A DNA stretch of 64,000 nt from contig NZ_LN909066.1 of NCBI RefSeq assembly GCF_001486505.1, positions 662,452 through 726,451 on the forward strand, written 5' to 3'. Position numbers and translations under genes: made by a program. Numbering within the stretch: the stretch's first letter is position 1; every line of letters starts with the position of its first letter. Origin of the DNA: Paenibacillus rubinfantis. Its GTDB lineage: Bacteria > Bacillota > Bacilli > Paenibacillales > Paenibacillaceae. Shown here in pieces: positions 8,709-16,269 of this stretch. The notes below the pieces were generated by a model. That model was given only the letters and a program-made list of their open reading frames with translations. It did not search any database and was not told where the DNA came from.

Positions 8709-9770
8709 TTACGCACGTGTCGTTAGTTGATGCAAAATAGCTTCAGCGGAATACGCATGCACGAATTCCGTCAGCTCCCGCAGCTTGTCGAGGGAAGCCT
8801 CAGGGAACAAGCCGTGTCCCAGGTTAAACACAAATCCGGGAGATTGAATGCCCTCATCGATAATTTCTTTCGCCTGCTGTTTGATGACCTCCATCGGGGC
8901 CGTCAGGATATAGGGGTCCAAGTTCCCTTGCATCGCAAACTTCCCGCCCGTGCGGCGCCGGCCTTCCGTAATCGATACGCGCCAGTCGAGCCCAACGGCG
9001 TCAACGGCGATGTCGGTTAACGTCGGCAGCAGTTCTCCCGAGCTCACGCCGGGAAAATAAATTTTCGGTACATCCAAATCCGAAAGTTCGGCAAAAATAC
9101 GGGTGATCGTCGGGAGTACATAACGTTTAAAATCGTTAGGAGCGAGCGCGCCCACCCAGCTGTCGAACAGTTGGAATGCTTTGCCGCCGCTTTGGACATG
9201 AGCCCGCAGGTAAGCGATCACCATGTCGCCCAACTTGTCCATTAGCTTAAACCAAGCCTCAGGTTCGCCGTACATCATCTCTTTGGTGCGGATATAACTC
9301 TTGGACGGCCGCCCTTCGATCAAGTAGCTGGCGATCGTAAACGGTGCGCCGGCAAACGTAATGAGCGGAACGTCCAGCTCCTTGTCCAGAATCGCGATCG
9401 TCTCCAAAATATGCGATAAATCCTTATGAACATCGATGGGCCGGAGTCGATCAATATCCGCAAGCGTACGGATCGGTTGTTCGATGACCGGACCGATATT
9501 TTTGACGATATCAAACTCAACGCCAAGTGAAGCAACCGGATTCATGATATCGGAATACAAAATAGCCGCATCCACGCCAAGCTTGCGGACGGGCATCATC
9601 GTGATCTCCGCCGCCAGCTCCGGCTGCCGGCAAATTTCTAATAAGCTGAATTTTTCTTTGATTTTCCGGTATTCGGGATCATACCTGCCCGCCTGGCGCA
9701 TGTACCAAACCGGAAGGCGATCCACCTCCTGCTTCCGCAGGGCCCGGATCAAGCGATCGTTGTATACCAA
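8709..9770 (-). CDS. hemE: Uroporphyrinogen decarboxylase
   Basis: About 353 residues. Decarboxylates the four acetate chains of uroporphyrinogen III to give coproporphyrinogen III. The N-terminal signature PVWYMRQAGRYDPEYR carries the substrate-binding arginines, and YSDIMNP, FAGAPFTIASYLIEG and NLGHGLFPEA follow as expected. The frame extends to a TTG at 9785, but that codon runs straight into the GGAGG; the TTG at 9770, 8 bases after GGAGG, fits better as start. First gene of the haem operon, 60 bases ahead of hemH. Confidence 0.96.
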   Translation of the reverse strand: MVYNDRLIRALRKQEVDRLPVWYMRQAGRYDPEYRKIKEKFSLLEICRQPELAAEITMMPVRKLGVDAAILYSDIMNPVASLGVEFDIVKNIGPVIEQPIRTLADIDRLRPIDVHKDLSHILETIAILDKELDVPLITFAGAPFTIASYLIEGRPSKSYIRTKEMMYGEPEAWFKLMDKLGDMVIAYLRAHVQSGGKAFQLFDSWVGALAPNDFKRYVLPTITRIFAELSDLDVPKIYFPGVSSGELLPTLTDIAVDAVGLDWRVSITEGRRRTGGKFAMQGNLDPYILTAPMEVIKQQAKEIIDEGIQSPGFVFNLGHGLFPEASLDKLRELTEFVHAYSAEAILHQLTTRA

Positions 9771-9846
9771 GCCGCATGCCTCCAATACTCGTAGAAACCC
9801 ATTTTATTCTTAATCTATAAGCTACACTATAAACATTCTAATTTAC

Positions 9847-9875
9847 ATTATGCCCTACTTAAAAGTAAGTAACAA
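9847..9875 (-). promoter_or_regulatory. Probable hem operon promoter
   Basis: On the minus strand TTGTTA (9870-9875) is separated by 17 bases from CATAAT (9847-9852), about 80 bases upstream of the hemE start. A small inverted repeat (TACTT/AAGTA) lies in the spacer. Confidence 0.5.
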
Positions 9876-10019
9876 CTGTCACAACGTGGCGAAGCTATGA
9901 CAATCGGATGAAGATGCCATGAAGAATGCCTCAGCCCTGAGTCTTCCAATGGTGTATACTAATATAACTTTGTTTTTTGGGATGCCTCCTAGAGACCTGC
10001 GAAAGGAAGTGAAAGCACA

Positions 10020-11237
10020 TTGAAAACCTGGAAGGTCAATCTCATTGTGCTTTGGTTCGGGCAGTTTCTGGTCAACGCCGGGATGACGATGATCACGCCG
10101 TTTCTCTCGCTGTACCTAGCGCGGGATTTGCACGTCCAGGGGGAGCAGGCGATCGGGCTGTGGGCCGGGATGATTTTTGCTGCCAATTTCGCCACCTCGT
10201 TTATTTTTCAGCCGATCTGGGGGAAGCTTGCCGACAAATACGGCCGAAAAATCATGTTGCTTCGCTCCGGCTTCGGCATGGCGATCGTCATCACGATGAT
10301 GGGCTTCGCCACCCAGCCCTGGCATCTGCTTGGCTTACGGCTGCTGAACGGGACGATCTCCGGTTTTAATCCGGCGTCCGTGGCTCTGATTTCAGGTACA
10401 GCACCGAAGGAACGGATGGGGTTCGCTATGGGGACCATTCAATCCGGCAACGTCGCCGGCACGATCCTTGGCCCCTTAATTGGCGGGATATTGGCGGGAT
10501 GGATCGGGTTCCGGCCGATTTTTTACATTACCGGGATACTGCTGTTTATTGCCTCCATGCTGGCGCTTCTATTTGTACGTGAGAAGTTTGACCGCGAGGA
10601 AGCGTTGCATACGCCGCAACCTTCCGTACTGCAAGGTTTCCTCGAACTGAACAAAACGCCGCAACTGACTGCGCTGTTCGCCGTGACGTTCCTGCTGCAA
10701 TTCGCGATGCTGAGCCCGATGTCGCTGCTGCCTTTATATGTGGAGAAGCTGCATGGACAAACTGCGGACGTGGCGTTTTGGGCCGGTTTTGTCAGCGCCG
10801 TGACGGGCATCTCCAATATGATCACCTCGCCGGTGCTCGGCAAGGTCAGCGATAAGCTGGGGGCACACCGTATTTTGACGTTTTGTCTTGTCGGGGCGGC
10901 GGCTACGCTGATCCCGCAGGCGTTCGTGCAGACGGTGTGGCAACTGATCGCCGTTCGGTTCCTGATGGGCGTGTTCATGGGGGGACTGCTGCCGAGCGTC
11001 AATGCGCTGATCCGCTATTACACCCCGGACGGCATGGAGAGCCGAGCTTTTGGGTTCAACAGCAGTACGCTCGCCCTCGGCAACATGATGGGCGCTTTGA
11101 TCGGCGGCTTTCTTGCCGGTTACATCGGCATCGAAGGGCTGTTCATCATCTCCGGGATCCTTCTGTTGCTCAATACGCTGTGGGTCCGCTTGAAGCTGTA
11201 TGCGAAGCCGAAGCCGCGAATGACGGCCCCGAGGTAG
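10020..11237 (+). CDS. MFS transporter, MdtG-like drug efflux type
   Basis: A 405-residue, roughly 12-segment major facilitator. The motif GKLADKYGRKIML between segments 2 and 3 is the MFS motif A, and NGTISGFNPASVALIS and GPLIGGILAGWIGFRPIF match the drug:proton antiporter (DHA1) motifs. It probably exports small hydrophobic compounds; the substrate cannot be read from sequence. The start is TTG behind AAAGGAAGTGAAAGCACA. It converges on the TetR gene at 11339. A short GC-rich hairpin (GGCTGTCCCC...GGGGCAGCC, about 11288-11310) lies between them. Confidence 0.85.
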   Translation: MKTWKVNLIVLWFGQFLVNAGMTMITPFLSLYLARDLHVQGEQAIGLWAGMIFAANFATSFIFQPIWGKLADKYGRKIMLLRSGFGMAIVITMMGFATQPWHLLGLRLLNGTISGFNPASVALISGTAPKERMGFAMGTIQSGNVAGTILGPLIGGILAGWIGFRPIFYITGILLFIASMLALLFVREKFDREEALHTPQPSVLQGFLELNKTPQLTALFAVTFLLQFAMLSPMSLLPLYVEKLHGQTADVAFWAGFVSAVTGISNMITSPVLGKVSDKLGAHRILTFCLVGAAATLIPQAFVQTVWQLIAVRFLMGVFMGGLLPSVNALIRYYTPDGMESRAFGFNSSTLALGNMMGALIGGFLAGYIGIEGLFIISGILLLLNTLWVRLKLYAKPKPRMTAPR

Positions 11238-11338
11238 GTGGAGATGGTGAGGGAATTGCCCAAAGGTCATCGTTCCCTGCCTATCACAAAGAGGCTGTCC
11301 CCAGTGGGGCAGCCCTATGTGATTACGCAATGCACCGC

Positions 11339-11896
11339 TTATATTCTCACTGCTTTCCAACAGGCTTCGATCGTTTGTTGAATGTGGATCTCATCAAGTG
11401 GATATTTCCCAACCAAGTAACCCCTGATAACCGAAGCGATCATGCCGTGTAGGAGTTGGTAACAAAACTGCGGATCCATCTCCTTCAGCAACCCCTGCTT
11501 CTGGCCTTCCATGATAATATTCAACGCCTCTCGTGTACCCTTGTCATCCATATGACGCAGCTGGGGGGTAATATAAGGCGAATACGAATAACTGTCGATA
11601 AACAAAAACTCCTTCGAACAATCGATCGCAAAACGAATCCGATTCAGTTGAATACACTTGTATCTTTCATATAAGCTAGCCTGTGAATCGTAGCCGACCA
11701 GTAGGCGTTCCGCCAGATGGAGGCGAGCTTGCCGGTATACCTCGTTCACTAACTCTTCCTTACTCGAGAAATAGTTAAACAGTGTACCGGAACCTACCTT
11801 CGCCCGTTTAAAAATTTTGGCAAAGGTTACGGACTGCAGGCCTTCCTCATCGATCAAATCCAGCGTCGCCTTTAAGATATCCTCACGTTTGCTCAT
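11339..11896 (-). CDS. TetR/AcrR-family repressor
   Basis: About 185 residues. The N-terminal helix-turn-helix is typical: REDILKATLDLIDEEG, then VTFAKIFKRAKVGSGTLFNYFSSKEELVNEVY. The C-terminal ligand domain is unremarkable. The frame opens at a GTG at 11905, but GAGG overlaps it and serves ATG 11896. It is transcribed divergently from the SDR gene at 12128. Three GGAAT-type palindromes lie in the 231 bases between them, so it very likely represses itself and the SDR. Confidence 0.88.
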   Translation of the reverse strand: MSKREDILKATLDLIDEEGLQSVTFAKIFKRAKVGSGTLFNYFSSKEELVNEVYRQARLHLAERLLVGYDSQASLYERYKCIQLNRIRFAIDCSKEFLFIDSYSYSPYITPQLRHMDDKGTREALNIIMEGQKQGLLKEMDPQFCYQLLHGMIASVIRGYLVGKYPLDEIHIQQTIEACWKAVRI

Positions 11897-11917
11897 CTTA
11901 AGCACCTCATGTAGTTC

Positions 11918-11946
11918 ACTTTATCGCGGACGTCCAATTTCGTCAA
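11918..11946 (-). promoter_or_regulatory. Promoter of the TetR gene
   Basis: On the minus strand TTGACG (11941-11946) and TAAAGT (11918-11923) are separated by 17 bases. Operator 1 starts 8 bases upstream of the -35 hexamer. Confidence 0.6.
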
Positions 11947-11953
11947 TTAATTC

Positions 11954-11967
11954 GGAATATATATTCC
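11954..11967. promoter_or_regulatory. Operator 1 (GGAATATATATTCC)
   Basis: A perfect 14-bp palindrome just upstream of the TetR gene promoter. Same half-site as operators 2 and 3 (GGAAT/ATTCC). Confidence 0.7.
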
Positions 11968-12027
11968 AAATTTATAGTTTTATTACGTTGATAACCATAT
12001 TTATAGCCTGTGATTACCTATTTTACT

Positions 12028-12041
12028 AGAATATTTATTCC
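12028..12041. promoter_or_regulatory. Operator 2 (AGAATATTTATTCC)
   Basis: Near-palindromic copy of operator 1, ending 8 bases before the -35 hexamer of the SDR promoter. Confidence 0.65.
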
Positions 12042-12049
12042 AAATTTTC

Positions 12050-12078
12050 TTGACCATGTCCTCTGCAAGAGTTATGAT
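12050..12078 (+). promoter_or_regulatory. SDR gene promoter
   Basis: TTGACC (12050-12055) and TATGAT (12073-12078) with an ideal 17-base spacer. It is flanked by operators 2 and 3. Confidence 0.75.
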
Positions 12079-12087
12079 GAACCCGTT

Positions 12088-12101
12088 GGAACATTCATTC
12101 C
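12088..12101. promoter_or_regulatory. Operator 3 (GGAACATTCATTCC)
   Basis: Third copy of the operator, placed at the expected transcription start just downstream of the -10 hexamer, where a bound repressor would block the polymerase. Confidence 0.7.
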
Positions 12102-12127
12102 AAACCCCAAAAAGGAGAGAAATCATC

Positions 12128-12970
12128 ATGTCAAAAGTATGGCTGATTACCGGGAGTTCACGAGGTTTTGGACGCAGCTTGGCCGAGGCGGTATTGGCAA
12201 ACGGGGATCGCTTGATCGCGACCGCGCGGAAGCCGGAACAGCTGGCAGCGTTGACCGAACGCTATGGAGATCGGGTCCGCACCGTTACCCTTGATGTTAC
12301 AAACCAGGAGCAGGTGAAAGCTGCCGTCGAGTCAGCAATCCAAGCGTTTGGCCGCCTCGATGTACTAGTTAATAATGCAGGGTACGGAAATATCGCCTCC
12401 ATCGAGGAAACCTCGCCGGAAGACTTTCGAGCCCAGTTCGAAACAAACTTTTGGGGAGTGGTTTACGTGACCAAAGCGGCCCTTCCCTTCCTTCGAGAAC
12501 AAGGCTCAGGGCATATCCTTCAGTTCTCGTCCGTCGGAGGGCGCATCGGCTCGCCCGGGTTGGGACCTTATCAGGCGGCTAAATGGGCTGTTGAGGGTTT
12601 CTCCGAGGTTCTGGCGAAAGAAGTCGCCCCCTTGGGAATTAAAGTGACGATCATCGAACCGGGTGGGTTCCGCACCGATTGGGCCGGAGCCTCGATGAGC
12701 CACATCGAACCCCGGGAGGAATACCGTGATACGGTAGGTCTTATGCTGGAGCGCGTTCGTCAAAGCTCTGGGAAGCAGAAGGGGGATCCAACCAAAGCCG
12801 CTCAGGCGATCATCGCTATTGTAGCAGAGAAGAACCCGCCGCTCCGTTTACTACTTGGTAGCGACGCCGTGCAAATGGCTCTTGACGCCGACCAGCGGCG
12901 TCTAGCGGAAACGGAACGTTGGGCCGAATTAAGCGTATCGGCTGATTTTGATGAATTTCAACAGCAATAA
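12128..12970 (+). CDS. Short-chain dehydrogenase/reductase (SDR), TetR-controlled
   Basis: About 280 residues. A classical SDR: NAD(P)-binding GSSRGFGRSLA near residue 9, DVT after strand 3, NNAGYGN, the catalytic serine in FSSVGGR and YQAAKWA with the catalytic Tyr and Lys, then EPGGFRTDWAG. It reduces or oxidises a small carbonyl/alcohol substrate of unknown identity. The frame extends to 12050, but AAAAAGGAGAG at 12109-12119 fixes ATG 12128. It is a close paralogue of the SDR at 20279-21115; both begin MSKVWLITGSSRGFGR. Confidence 0.93.
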   Translation: MSKVWLITGSSRGFGRSLAEAVLANGDRLIATARKPEQLAALTERYGDRVRTVTLDVTNQEQVKAAVESAIQAFGRLDVLVNNAGYGNIASIEETSPEDFRAQFETNFWGVVYVTKAALPFLREQGSGHILQFSSVGGRIGSPGLGPYQAAKWAVEGFSEVLAKEVAPLGIKVTIIEPGGFRTDWAGASMSHIEPREEYRDTVGLMLERVRQSSGKQKGDPTKAAQAIIAIVAEKNPPLRLLLGSDAVQMALDADQRRLAETERWAELSVSADFDEFQQQ

Positions 12971-13002
12971 TAACGAAACTAGAGCCGTCGGGTTCACGAC
13001 CA

Positions 13003-13044
13003 AAAGGGGCAGCAGCCGAATCTCTCGGCTCCTGCCCCTCCTTT
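13003..13044. terminator. Long hairpin between convergent genes
   Basis: AAAGGGGCAGCAGCCGA pairs with TCGGCTCCTGCCCCTCCTTT apart from small bulges. It ends the SDR transcript and overlaps the last codon of the convergent methyltransferase gene. Confidence 0.65.
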
Positions 13045-13900
13045 AGGTGTCTGGATTATTTCTGCACCGTCGCACTTGCCGGAAGGCGGCGTCCGTATCA
13101 TCGGTTTTGCGGCCCAGGTTGGCGACAACCCCGCCGCATCGCTGACTTACGATTAACCGGAGGGAGCCCGTCAGCGTCGGCATCGTCCGATAGTTCCCGT
13201 ATTTGCGATCCCATTCCCCGGACTTCAAAGCATCGGATAGTTTTCGCAAAAGTCGCTCTTCTACCCCAGTTTCAAGGAACCCCCACGCGGACTGAGCTTG
13301 GCGCACCTCCGGCACCAGGAAAGCCTCCGGACGACCGTAAAAAGCTTCCTGGAACCCATCGATACAATCGAGCGGGACCGGGACCGGAAGGATTTGACCA
13401 GAGCCCCCTAACGCTTGAAGCACCTCCTCCGGTTTCGGATAACGCCGCCGCTCCGCTTCAACGAGTTCCGGAAAATACTCCGCATTCCAGAACGAGTCCA
13501 GCGCCTCCGGATCAAAGGTCAACACGACGACGTTCCCCCGCGTCACCCGCCGCAGCTCCTGCAGCCCTTTGCGATAATCCGTCCAGTGGTGAAGGGTCAC
13601 CATCGCCATTCCTGCATCAAAGGCTTCATCGTCGAACGGGAGCGCCTCTGCCCAGGCATTCACGGCGGGCATCGCTCCCCGGGTCAACCTCTGCGCCCGC
13701 ATCACGGCGGAAGGCTCCACCGCAACGACGTATCTATCCTTCGGCTCATACGATCCGGTACCCGATCCGACGTTAAGGATCGTTTGGGCCGAGCCTAAAG
13801 CTTCGAGCACCCGTCGCTCGATCCGTGGATCCGTTCGCCGGTATCCGGCGTAATTCGTCCCGTGCTTATCGTAATCATAAAAGGGCTTCTCGATGTTCAT
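13043..13900 (-). CDS. Class I SAM-dependent methyltransferase
   Basis: A 285-residue methyltransferase of the UbiE/Methyltransf_11 type. The SAM-binding motif ILNVGSGTGSYE is at about residue 40, then VVAVEPSAVM, the DAGMAMVTLHHW stretch and NVVVLTFDPEA. The substrate is unknown. The last ~33 residues after SLRLIVS look unlike the rest (CGG/CRR-rich) and run into the terminator hairpin, so the ancestral stop may have been lost. It stands alone, divergent from the LysR gene. Confidence 0.82.
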   Translation of the reverse strand: MNIEKPFYDYDKHGTNYAGYRRTDPRIERRVLEALGSAQTILNVGSGTGSYEPKDRYVVAVEPSAVMRAQRLTRGAMPAVNAWAEALPFDDEAFDAGMAMVTLHHWTDYRKGLQELRRVTRGNVVVLTFDPEALDSFWNAEYFPELVEAERRRYPKPEEVLQALGGSGQILPVPVPLDCIDGFQEAFYGRPEAFLVPEVRQAQSAWGFLETGVEERLLRKLSDALKSGEWDRKYGNYRTMPTLTGSLRLIVSQRCGGVVANLGRKTDDTDAAFRQVRRCRNNPDT

Positions 13901-14028
13901 CCAACCTCAGCTCCTTGAACGATAATATTGTTCCTGCTGAGGTCATTGTAGTTGAAAGCGACCTATAAATATAATATATCTTTATGTATAAATCATAGAT
14001 TTAAATTATGATTCAAGGAGGCCCCCCT

Positions 14029-14940
14029 GTGAATTTACACGCCCTGCGGCTATTCCACGTCATCGCTGAAACGGGCAGCGTGACTCGCGCTTCAGAGCTG
14101 CTAAACATAAGCCAACCCGCCATCTCCGCTCAGATCAAGAAGCTGGAGCATGAGCTGGATTTCCCTCTGTTAAAAGCACAAGGTCGCGGCATCGCCCTGA
14201 CCGACGGTGGAGAAAAGCTGTTTACGTACAGCAAGCGGCTGTTTGCCGTAGAGCAGCAGATCCAGCGTTTTATCGAGGATTACAAAGCCGGGGAGCTGGG
14301 CCATATCCGCTTAGCTGCGACGTATCTGCCCGCTCATTTTCTACTCCCAACCTGGATCGCCAAATTCAAGACGCACTATGAACAGACGGAGATGACCATC
14401 AACACGACCAATTCCACCGGAGCTTTAAACCAGCTGTTAAATCTGGAGGTCGATTTGGCGATCTATGGCGGGTTGCCGGAAGCGTATCCCGAATCGATCC
14501 ACGCGGAGGAATTGTTCCGAGACGAGTTGTGGTTTGTCGTCTCCCCTCAGCACCGTTACGCGGGTCAGCGCGTCAGCTTACACGACATGGTCAAGGAGCC
14601 CTTCGTGATGCGGGAGGTCGGCAGCTCCACCCGGGAGAGATTTATGGCGTTATGCCGTACGTATAACGCTCCGGCGCCGCGTATCGCCCTGCAATTCAAC
14701 GGGTTAAACGAAACGATCCAGGCGGTGATCGCGGGATACGGCGCCAGCTTTGTTTCGGCGCTGGTTGTAAGGGATGATGTGGAGCGAGGCCAGTTGAGCC
14801 GGGTATTTGTGGAGGAGGTCAATCTGATGAACTCCATTTCGGTATATACGCGAAAAAAAGAGCCGCTGTCTCCAGCGGCCCAACGGTTCGTTAAGTTAAT
14901 TCGCGAAGTTTCGCACGGACAGCGGCCACTCTCCCTATGA
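14029..14940 (+). CDS. LysR-family transcriptional regulator
   Basis: About 303 residues. The N-terminal winged helix is typical of LysR: LRLFHVIAETGSVTRASELLNISQPAISAQIKKLE is present in parts at residues 4-38, followed by a PBP2-like effector domain. An ATG at 14008 is in frame, but AAGGAGG at 14015-14021 points to GTG 14029. It is divergent from the methyltransferase and converges on the alanyl-tRNA editing gene, so the target is not obvious; self-regulation and control of the methyltransferase are the simplest guesses. Confidence 0.9.
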   Translation: MNLHALRLFHVIAETGSVTRASELLNISQPAISAQIKKLEHELDFPLLKAQGRGIALTDGGEKLFTYSKRLFAVEQQIQRFIEDYKAGELGHIRLAATYLPAHFLLPTWIAKFKTHYEQTEMTINTTNSTGALNQLLNLEVDLAIYGGLPEAYPESIHAEELFRDELWFVVSPQHRYAGQRVSLHDMVKEPFVMREVGSSTRERFMALCRTYNAPAPRIALQFNGLNETIQAVIAGYGASFVSALVVRDDVERGQLSRVFVEEVNLMNSISVYTRKKEPLSPAAQRFVKLIREVSHGQRPLSL

Positions 14941-16101
14941 CAACGCATGTTTGGCGAACTCGTAAAAAGCGTGGGCCTCGTCCCATGAACCAAAGCCGGC
15001 CTGCGCCAGCTTATCGCTGCCGCCGCCTTTTCCACCGTAAGCCGCAAGATGCTCCTTAAAAAAGGCGCCGCAGGCTACCGGATGACGGCCGCTATGAGCC
15101 AGCACCACCTTAAGCTCGGCTTCCGTTGCCAGCAGTACCGCCGCATCGCATTGCCCGGTGAGCTTCTGGGCCAGGTTCTGCAAATCCTTCAGCGGCTTGT
15201 CCGCAAAGATGCGGGCGATCCGTCCGCCTTCCTGCTCAGCCAACAACTGACCTACCGTGATTTCGTCCAACGCTTCTTTCAAGACGTCGAGCTCGGTTTG
15301 CCGCTGCTTCTGCTCGTCTTCCCATTTGTCGAGGCGTTCCAGGATGCCGTCGCGGCTCGTTTTCAATCTAACAGTTACCGCGCCCAGCACTTGCTGCTGT
15401 TCCTGAAACTCTTGGAGTGCCCGATATCCGCATTTGAAGAAAATTCGCACATGGCCTTTCTGCTTCTCGGTTTTCAGCAGCTTGACCATCCCGATCGCAC
15501 CGGTCGCCGCTACGTGCGTTCCCCCGCAGCCGTTGTACTCCACGCCTTCCATCTCAACGATGCGGATGCGATCCACCGCCTTCGGCGGCTTCACCAACGG
15601 CAGCCGTGAGGCCTCCGCTTCGGTGACGAAATAGCCGGAGATTTTATGGTTCATATAGATATGCCGGTTCGCCTCTAGTTCGATGGCGGCAAGCTGCTCG
15701 GCTGGCAGGTCCGTCCAATCCACATCAATCGTACAGTAGTCCTCGCCGAGGTGGAAGCTTAACGTCATCGCCCCATGCTTGAGGCACACGGCCGATAGCA
15801 GGTGCTGCCCGCTATGCTGCTGCATATGGTCAAACCGGCGGTCCCAGTCGATGTTGCAGCGTACCTCATCCTCGTCCGGGAGTCGCTCCACCTTGTGCAG
15901 CACCTCGTCGCCCTCACTGATCACGTCCAGTACGGGGATGCCGTTCATCCGCCCCGTATCGTTTGGCTGCCCCCCGCCATGCGGGTAAAAGGCGCTTTCT
16001 TCCAACACGACGTATAGGCCATCCTCCCGTTCCAGCTTGTCCTTGACACGGGTTGTCCAATGAGTTAAATAGGCATCGTCAAAATATAATCTGATCGTCA
16101 T
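14935..16101 (-). CDS. Alanyl-tRNA editing protein, AlaX-long type
   Basis: About 388 residues. A free-standing homologue of the AlaRS editing and C-terminal domains, which hydrolyses Ser-tRNA(Ala) or Gly-tRNA(Ala). The zinc-site motifs are visible: HSGQHLLSA (HxxxH) and CGGTHVAATGAIG (CxxxH). A coiled region and a DHHA1-like end with GGKGGGSDKLAQAG follow, so it is the long AlaX form. The frame extends to 16212, but the motif-bearing protein starts MTIRLYF at 16101 behind AGAGGACGCTGGCC. Its end overlaps the convergent LysR gene by a few bases. Confidence 0.92.
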   Translation of the reverse strand: MTIRLYFDDAYLTHWTTRVKDKLEREDGLYVVLEESAFYPHGGGQPNDTGRMNGIPVLDVISEGDEVLHKVERLPDEDEVRCNIDWDRRFDHMQQHSGQHLLSAVCLKHGAMTLSFHLGEDYCTIDVDWTDLPAEQLAAIELEANRHIYMNHKISGYFVTEAEASRLPLVKPPKAVDRIRIVEMEGVEYNGCGGTHVAATGAIGMVKLLKTEKQKGHVRIFFKCGYRALQEFQEQQQVLGAVTVRLKTSRDGILERLDKWEDEQKQRQTELDVLKEALDEITVGQLLAEQEGGRIARIFADKPLKDLQNLAQKLTGQCDAAVLLATEAELKVVLAHSGRHPVACGAFFKEHLAAYGGKGGGSDKLAQAGFGSWDEAHAFYEFAKHALS

Positions 16102-16269
16102 GGCCAGCGTCCTCTCTTGGTATCTCTGGATCTTCGTAATAAGTTCATTTCTTCCTTTTACTATACCGGAACTCGGGGGTGCTTCGCACCCCTCGCTGGG
16201 GAGGTGCGACACATGGCTCTCTTCCTCCCCTCATATAATGGGTTGACGAGGAACAAGGAGGGGGCAAGG

